From positions 372,001-436,000 of the forward strand of contig CAWATW010000006.1 in assembly GCA_963785075.1 (NCBI GenBank): DNA of 64,000 nt, written 5' to 3'. Each line of letters opens with the position of its first letter. The stretch's first letter is position 1. A program made the translations under genes and the position numbers. The notes under the pieces were generated by a model. It made no database searches and was not told the DNA's origin. It was given only the letters and a program-made list of their open reading frames with translations. The stretch comes from JAOUGY01 sp963785075. GTDB taxonomy: Bacteria > Actinomycetota > Acidimicrobiia > Spongiisociales > ZC4RG35. Below, in pieces: positions 60,194 through 64,000 of this stretch.

Positions 60194-60898
60194 CTAGCGA
60201 ACGCGATGCAGAATCGCCTCGGCGGACAGCGTGATCGGCGGCAGAGGCAACGCCTCCTGGACGCCGCCCCACTCCCAGTGCCACGGCTCCGACGTGCTCT
60301 TGCCACAGCGAGCCCAATCGGGATGGACCCATCCGAACCGTGCGGCGTTGGCGTTGAGCCACGTGAAGGCGCTGTGGTTGCACCCGAGAGAGGATCGGCC
60401 ATTCGACGTGAAGTCGATTGCGCGTCCCCATCCGTGATTCGATGTCCCCGGAATGGCGATCGGCGGACCGCTGCACTCTCGCTGTGCGGTCGTCCCGACC
60501 ACGATCGTCTCGTCGGTGGCAGAGTCGTACTTCGTGATCTCGGTCTCAACCTCCGGACATCTCGCCTCGTAAGCCGCTCGCTGTTGAGCGATGGATCGGT
60601 AACAGTCGCCGGGGGACAGCCACACGCCGTCCCTGCCGGCGGCCTCGATCATCAGCGCCAGCGTGTATGCGGCATCCCGCTCGAGCGTGCAGCCGCCCAC
60701 CGTGATCATCCGCACCGACGGCATGTCGCCGTTGCGCAAACGAGCGACTTCGAGGTCTTCGACGTACGCCTCGGAGGAGATGGGTTCGTAGTTCGGTTCG
60801 CTCCAGACGGGCGGCATGGCCGCCGATGCGAGAAGCGCAAGCGTGACAAGGGTGTTGAACATGTCCTTCGAAACGAGATTGGAGTCTGTGTTGTCCAT
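60194..60898 (-). CDS. Secreted M15-type peptidase (D-Ala-D-Ala carboxypeptidase-like)
   Basis: The 234-residue protein has an N-terminal hydrophobic segment (MFNTLVTLALLASAAM) and a VanY-like domain with all zinc-site motifs: TSNHGWGRAIDFTSNG (HxxGxxxD) and SEPWHWEWGG (E-x-W-H-W). It also has GDCYRSIAQQRAAYEARCP and four cysteines. It lies directly downstream of, and is transcribed toward, the M15-SLH gene (15 bases between stop and next start) and probably forms an operon with it. The start could also be the internal ATG before FNTLV. Confidence 0.85.
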   Translation of the reverse strand: MDNTDSNLVSKDMFNTLVTLALLASAAMPPVWSEPNYEPISSEAYVEDLEVARLRNGDMPSVRMITVGGCTLERDAAYTLALMIEAAGRDGVWLSPGDCYRSIAQQRAAYEARCPEVETEITKYDSATDETIVVGTTAQRECSGPPIAIPGTSNHGWGRAIDFTSNGRSSLGCNHSAFTWLNANAARFGWVHPDWARCGKSTSEPWHWEWGGVQEALPLPPITLSAEAILHRVR

Positions 60899-60939
60899 CG
60901 GCCGCCGGACCGTCCAACTTGAACCAACCGTCCTGGCAA

Positions 60940-60974
60940 ATATCTGACTGGTCATATAATGCGAGATCAGATAT
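60940..60974 (+). promoter_or_regulatory. Promoter inside an inverted repeat, upstream of the DODA gene
   Basis: ATATCTGA (60940-60947) and TCAGATAT (60967-60974) are exact inverted copies that flank a perfect -10 box TATAAT (60955-60960). A bound regulator would cover the promoter. The first gene downstream starts at 61001. Confidence 0.65.
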
Positions 60975-61000
60975 GATGAGCCCATCTCGAGGAGCAGACG

Positions 61001-61819
61001 ATGACCGAGCCCACACAGGAACCTTCGAATGAGTTTTCGGACCTGAGGATGCCGACGATCTTCCTCAGTCACGGTGCTCCACCCCTGGCAGACGATCCGA
61101 CATGGACGGACGAGCTGTCCCGGTGGGCCGCGGGCATGAGCCGCCCGAGCTCGATGCTCATGGTGTCTGCGCACTGGGAGGAGGCGCCGCTGACCATCGG
61201 TGCAACCTCGACCGTGCCGTTGGTGTACGACTTCTGGGGCTTTCCCGAGCACTACTACCGAGTCACCTACCCCGCTCCCGGTGCGCCGGCGCTCGCCGAC
61301 CAGGTTGCGGCGTTGCTCGCCTCGCCCTCTCACCACACCCACAGCGACCCGACGCGCGGTCTGGATCACGGGGCCTACGTCCCCCTGAAGGAGATGTACC
61401 CCGAGGCCGACATCCCGGTGCTGCAGATTTCGATGCCCACGCTGGACCCTGCCGAGCTCTTCGCCGTTGGTCAGGAGCTCGCTCCCCTGAGAGACCAAGG
61501 AGTCCTGATCGTGGGAAGCGGATTCTCGACCCACAACCTTCGGGAGATGAGGATGGATCTCCCCGCTCAGGCCGAGCCGCCATCGTGGTCGGCCGAGTTC
61601 GACCAATGGCTTGCCGAGTCGCTCGACCACAACGACGTCGACGGGCTCATCGATTTCCAACGAACCGCTCCGGCCGCCTACCTCGCCCACCCGAGGACCG
61701 AACACTTTGCTCCCCTCTTCGTGGCGCTCGGCGCCGCCGCAGGCGGCACCGACTCCGGCGACACCGTGATAGACGGATTCTGGTTCGGCCTCTCCAAACG
61801 GTCGGTCCAGTTCAACTGA
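61001..61819 (+). CDS. DODA-type extradiol ring-cleavage dioxygenase (YgiD-like)
   Basis: The 272-residue protein matches the 4,5-DOPA-dioxygenase-like family: metal ligands in FLSHGAPPL, LMVSAHWEEAPLTI and LDHGAYVPLKEM, and HFAPLFVALGAA at the C-terminus. These non-heme iron or zinc enzymes open catechol-type rings; the substrate is unknown. GGAGC with good spacing precedes the ATG. The operator-like promoter upstream suggests induction by an aromatic compound or another ligand. Confidence 0.9.
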   Translation: MTEPTQEPSNEFSDLRMPTIFLSHGAPPLADDPTWTDELSRWAAGMSRPSSMLMVSAHWEEAPLTIGATSTVPLVYDFWGFPEHYYRVTYPAPGAPALADQVAALLASPSHHTHSDPTRGLDHGAYVPLKEMYPEADIPVLQISMPTLDPAELFAVGQELAPLRDQGVLIVGSGFSTHNLREMRMDLPAQAEPPSWSAEFDQWLAESLDHNDVDGLIDFQRTAPAAYLAHPRTEHFAPLFVALGAAAGGTDSGDTVIDGFWFGLSKRSVQFN

Positions 61820-61894
61820 CCCGACCCGGCCGGATCGGCGCTCCGGCGCTGGACGGTCGTCGAGGGGCTCGCGGTCGGTAAGGTTCCGCCTCGC

Positions 61895-62677
61895 ATGCCA
61901 ACAGATCCCATCCGCATCCTTCGACGCCATCTCGAATACACACCGCATGCCGATGTGAGCCAGATGATCCGTGAGCGGGATCACGTGCTTCGCAGGTACG
62001 CCGACACCTTCACTCCATCGGGCATCGACGTCCTCACAGCCGATGAGTTCGGCGGCTTCCTCCAATTCGAGAACAACGGTCATTGGTGGGGGCTTCACCG
62101 CGACCAGGCTCGCATGACACACAGCATGGATTTGCTCCGCTGGGCCCTGGGCGTGCTCGTCGACGAGTCGCGCCCGATCGAGGAACGAGTCGACGAGATC
62201 GATCCCATCGACGGACACCAGGCCGTGCCGGGTCTCGATCGCTCGGTGTACACACCGATCCTCCTGGTCTCCAAGCCGGATGCCTACGGAGTGTGGAACA
62301 CCATCTCGGAGGCAGCCATGAGACGCCTCGGGCTGTGGCCCGATCTCGATGCGGTCGCGACCAACGGGCGCCGGTACGCAGAGGTCAACGACATGATCCT
62401 GACGATCGCAGCAGACGTTGGCACCGACCCCTGGACGCTCGACGCACTCTGGTGGGCCGTCGAGAAGGAGCACGATCCGGGCAGCCATTTCGTGACCAGC
62501 CGAACCGCCACCGTCATTTCGAAGTCTCCGCCCCGCCGGCCTCGCGATTCGAAGCCGGCCACAACCCGAAGACCCGCCCGCCCGCAGGCGGCCACCTTCG
62601 TGTGCACGAACTGCTTCCAACAGAAGCCGTTGAATCTGATGTCGGATGACCCGAATACCTGCATCGACTGCGCCTGA
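61895..62677 (+). CDS. Hypothetical protein with C-terminal CxxC zinc-ribbon-like tail
   Basis: The 260-residue product is cytosolic, with a mixed alpha/beta body (GFLQFENNGHWWGLHRDQAR, SVYTPILLVSKPDAYGVWN, EAAMRRLGLWPDLDAVA). A Pro/Arg-rich linker follows, then a terminal zinc-ribbon-like block FVCTNCFQQKPLNL plus NTCIDCA (two CxxC pairs). TAAGGT lies ten bases before the ATG. The family is not recognised; a DNA, RNA or protein-binding role for the zinc part is a guess. Confidence 0.65.
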   Translation: MPTDPIRILRRHLEYTPHADVSQMIRERDHVLRRYADTFTPSGIDVLTADEFGGFLQFENNGHWWGLHRDQARMTHSMDLLRWALGVLVDESRPIEERVDEIDPIDGHQAVPGLDRSVYTPILLVSKPDAYGVWNTISEAAMRRLGLWPDLDAVATNGRRYAEVNDMILTIAADVGTDPWTLDALWWAVEKEHDPGSHFVTSRTATVISKSPPRRPRDSKPATTRRPARPQAATFVCTNCFQQKPLNLMSDDPNTCIDCA

Positions 62678-62839
62678 CGCTCTGAAGCCACGTCTCCGAC
62701 GAGAGGACATCGCCCCTGGTATCCGAGGGGCACGGCGCCGGAACATGGAGCTGGCATCGTCGAATGCCACCGCAACCCCGAGTGCGTGCGACGTCGTCGA
62801 GAGACGGTTCACGCGGGGCCGACCGAAGGGAGGCCCGCC

Positions 62840-64000
62840 GTGAAGATCGACGCCTACGGCTGCTACACGATCCAGAGCGCTCTTGGAAAGCCGAACAAGG
62901 ACGGCTATCTCCATATCCCCGGCGCAACGCTCGAGAAGAACAAACCGATCACACTGTGGGGGCTCGACACGAGAGGTGTCGAGTTCACCGACCACTTCGA
63001 ATTCGCGCTCATCCCGGTGCCGAACACGGCCAACACGTATTACATCGTCAGCCGCCGGTCGGGACTCGCACTGATCGCATTGCCCGACAGGGTGGTCCAG
63101 GGCACCCCCGGTGAAGGGATCCCCAACAACCCGTCCGATGACGCGCTGTTCGAGTTCGCCGCGCAATTCGTTTTCGAGCCGACCGGCGACGCAACATTCG
63201 CCATTTCGAGCCAGCTCCTGGGCACGTACCTGGCAGCCAAGGACCAGAAGACCGCCAACGGGACGCCGCTCGTCTCGGTGCCGGCGATCGAGGCTCACGA
63301 GACAGCCAAGACACACAAAGAGTTCCGGCTCACTCGTGTGGCTCGCCTCATGGGCACCATCCCGGCCCCGGTGGCGAAGGCCGGTCGTCGATTCCCACAG
63401 CTGAAGAATCTCCATACCGAACTGCCCTTGGACACCGAGCCTCTCCTCCGGGAGATCGAGACTGTGCCGTTCTTCGCCATCAACGATCCTGTGTACCCGC
63501 CCTACCGTCAGGTGGCTGTGAGCCCCTACTACACGGTGAGTCGCTCGACGCTGTGGAGCAAAGTGTTCGATCGACAGCTCGATGGAATCGTCGAGCGGGA
63601 GACCGTCGATACCGCCGAGACGGGACTGAGTCAGATGGCAGCTACGAGCGTGCGGTCCACCTTCTCGAAGTCGATCTCGACGACTGCCAAGGCGGGCTAC
63701 AGCGGATTCGGGGTGAGCGCATCGGTGAGCGTCACCGGGAAGCTCGCCATGGAGAGCGAGCGCACCTCGCAGATGAGCACAGAAGCCCGACAGGCTCACA
63801 TGTTCACCGAGACGATCCTCTATCCCGCCGTCGGCAAGCCCTATCGGCTGGCGAAGTGGCGACCAGTCGATCGCTACGAGCTCAAGCGGAAAGACGGATC
63901 TCTGGTCGCCAGTTGGGACGCCGTCCGCACCGAAGAGGAGGTGATCGACGTGTTCCCCAGGAGCGTGGGTGCGCCCGAACGGAAACTCCCGGCCTCCGAG
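62840..64000 (+). CDS. Lectin-like protein with possible pore-forming region, C-terminus missing
   Basis: The frame is open from GTG 62840 (GAAGGGAGG upstream) to the window end, 387 codons without a stop. The first 170 residues look like a ricin-type beta-trefoil: repeated YYIVSRRSGLALIAL, TFAISSQLLGTYLAAKDQ and NGTPLVSVPA elements. Residues about 260-320 form an alternating Ser/Thr/hydrophobic stretch (TSVRSTFSKSISTTAKAGYS, GFGVSASVSVTGKLAME) like the membrane hairpin of aerolysin/ETX-type pore formers. No signal peptide is visible. The family is not firmly identified. Confidence 0.6.
   Translation, partial: MKIDAYGCYTIQSALGKPNKDGYLHIPGATLEKNKPITLWGLDTRGVEFTDHFEFALIPVPNTANTYYIVSRRSGLALIALPDRVVQGTPGEGIPNNPSDDALFEFAAQFVFEPTGDATFAISSQLLGTYLAAKDQKTANGTPLVSVPAIEAHETAKTHKEFRLTRVARLMGTIPAPVAKAGRRFPQLKNLHTELPLDTEPLLREIETVPFFAINDPVYPPYRQVAVSPYYTVSRSTLWSKVFDRQLDGIVERETVDTAETGLSQMAATSVRSTFSKSISTTAKAGYSGFGVSASVSVTGKLAMESERTSQMSTEARQAHMFTETILYPAVGKPYRLAKWRPVDRYELKRKDGSLVASWDAVRTEEEVIDVFPRSVGAPERKLPASE

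Noticed and set aside
60194..63799. A reverse-strand frame of 1201 codons
   Set aside because: Only the last 234 codons (M15 peptidase) look like a protein; the rest is the antisense of the DODA, zinc-tail and lectin-like genes, which have clear motifs and start signals.

Overview
The window is high-GC, densely coded bacterial DNA from an actinobacterium. Signs are a MurA with aspartate at the usual catalytic cysteine, a Bpa/PafE-type proteasome activator, F420-linked genes (an LLM-class oxidoreductase and a CofC/FbiD guanylyltransferase), a CadI/ArsR pair, a BldC-like HTH protein and many genes with a TANNNT -10 box only 6-8 bases before the start codon, as expected for leaderless mRNAs. The cysteine-bearing SLH-like repeats (FCPDDPVTRGQMAAFL type) and LPFTG-anchored proteins suggest class Acidimicrobiia or a close relative. 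This placement is an inference, since no rRNA is present.

Layout. 1-2008: cell wall (partial SpoIID-like gene, murA) and rpiB. 2294-4488: a TetR regulator facing a small membrane protein, a mini-ORF and an MDR reductase across two copies of one palindrome. 4546-13433: a long reverse-strand run with nagA, a TlpA/DsbB thiol pair, tRNA-Glu, a DinB-like protein, gltX, a degenerate FAH protein, a thioesterase and an S9 peptidase. 13689-19532: pgpA, two overlapping carboxymuconolactone-decarboxylase-like genes, serA, usp and unknowns. 19618-27673: F420-type oxidoreductase, a frameshifted S9 peptidase, fbiD, a polysaccharide-lyase-like/SLH protein, PIG-L deacetylase, VOC and macrodomain proteins. 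27734-34629: arsR-cadI, MFS, a frameshifted glycerate kinase, HAD phosphatase, prmC, a hydrolase and a nucleoside phosphorylase. 34815-40873: a chimeric ORF, SLC13 and DedA membrane proteins, a KimA-like potassium permease and its divergent TetR. 40889-47424: a nine-gene Tad/Flp pilus operon. 47466-55025: HTH protein, proteasome activator, CLC channel, nitrobindin, and a tandem pair of sortase substrates. 55058-64000: malonyl-CoA synthetase, IS110 remnant, AI-2E permease, two M15 peptidases, DODA dioxygenase, and a lectin/pore-former-like gene running off the end.

Most notable: the first carboxymuconolactone-decarboxylase-like gene is cut by a single in-frame TGA exactly at the second cysteine of its CxxC motif. 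A perfect 8-bp hairpin follows, with its loop 20 bases downstream of the TGA. This is the signature of a selenocysteine codon plus bacterial SECIS. Its translationally coupled partner is a paralogue without redox cysteines, so the pair may form a selenium-dependent heteromer.

Other unusual structure: three unrelated-locus arrays of 7-bp tandem repeats; an ORF joining a PrmC N-terminus to a duplicated Tad-gene C-terminus; a tRNA whose 3' end lies 4 bases before a start codon; and two single-base frameshifts, which may be real lesions or assembly errors.
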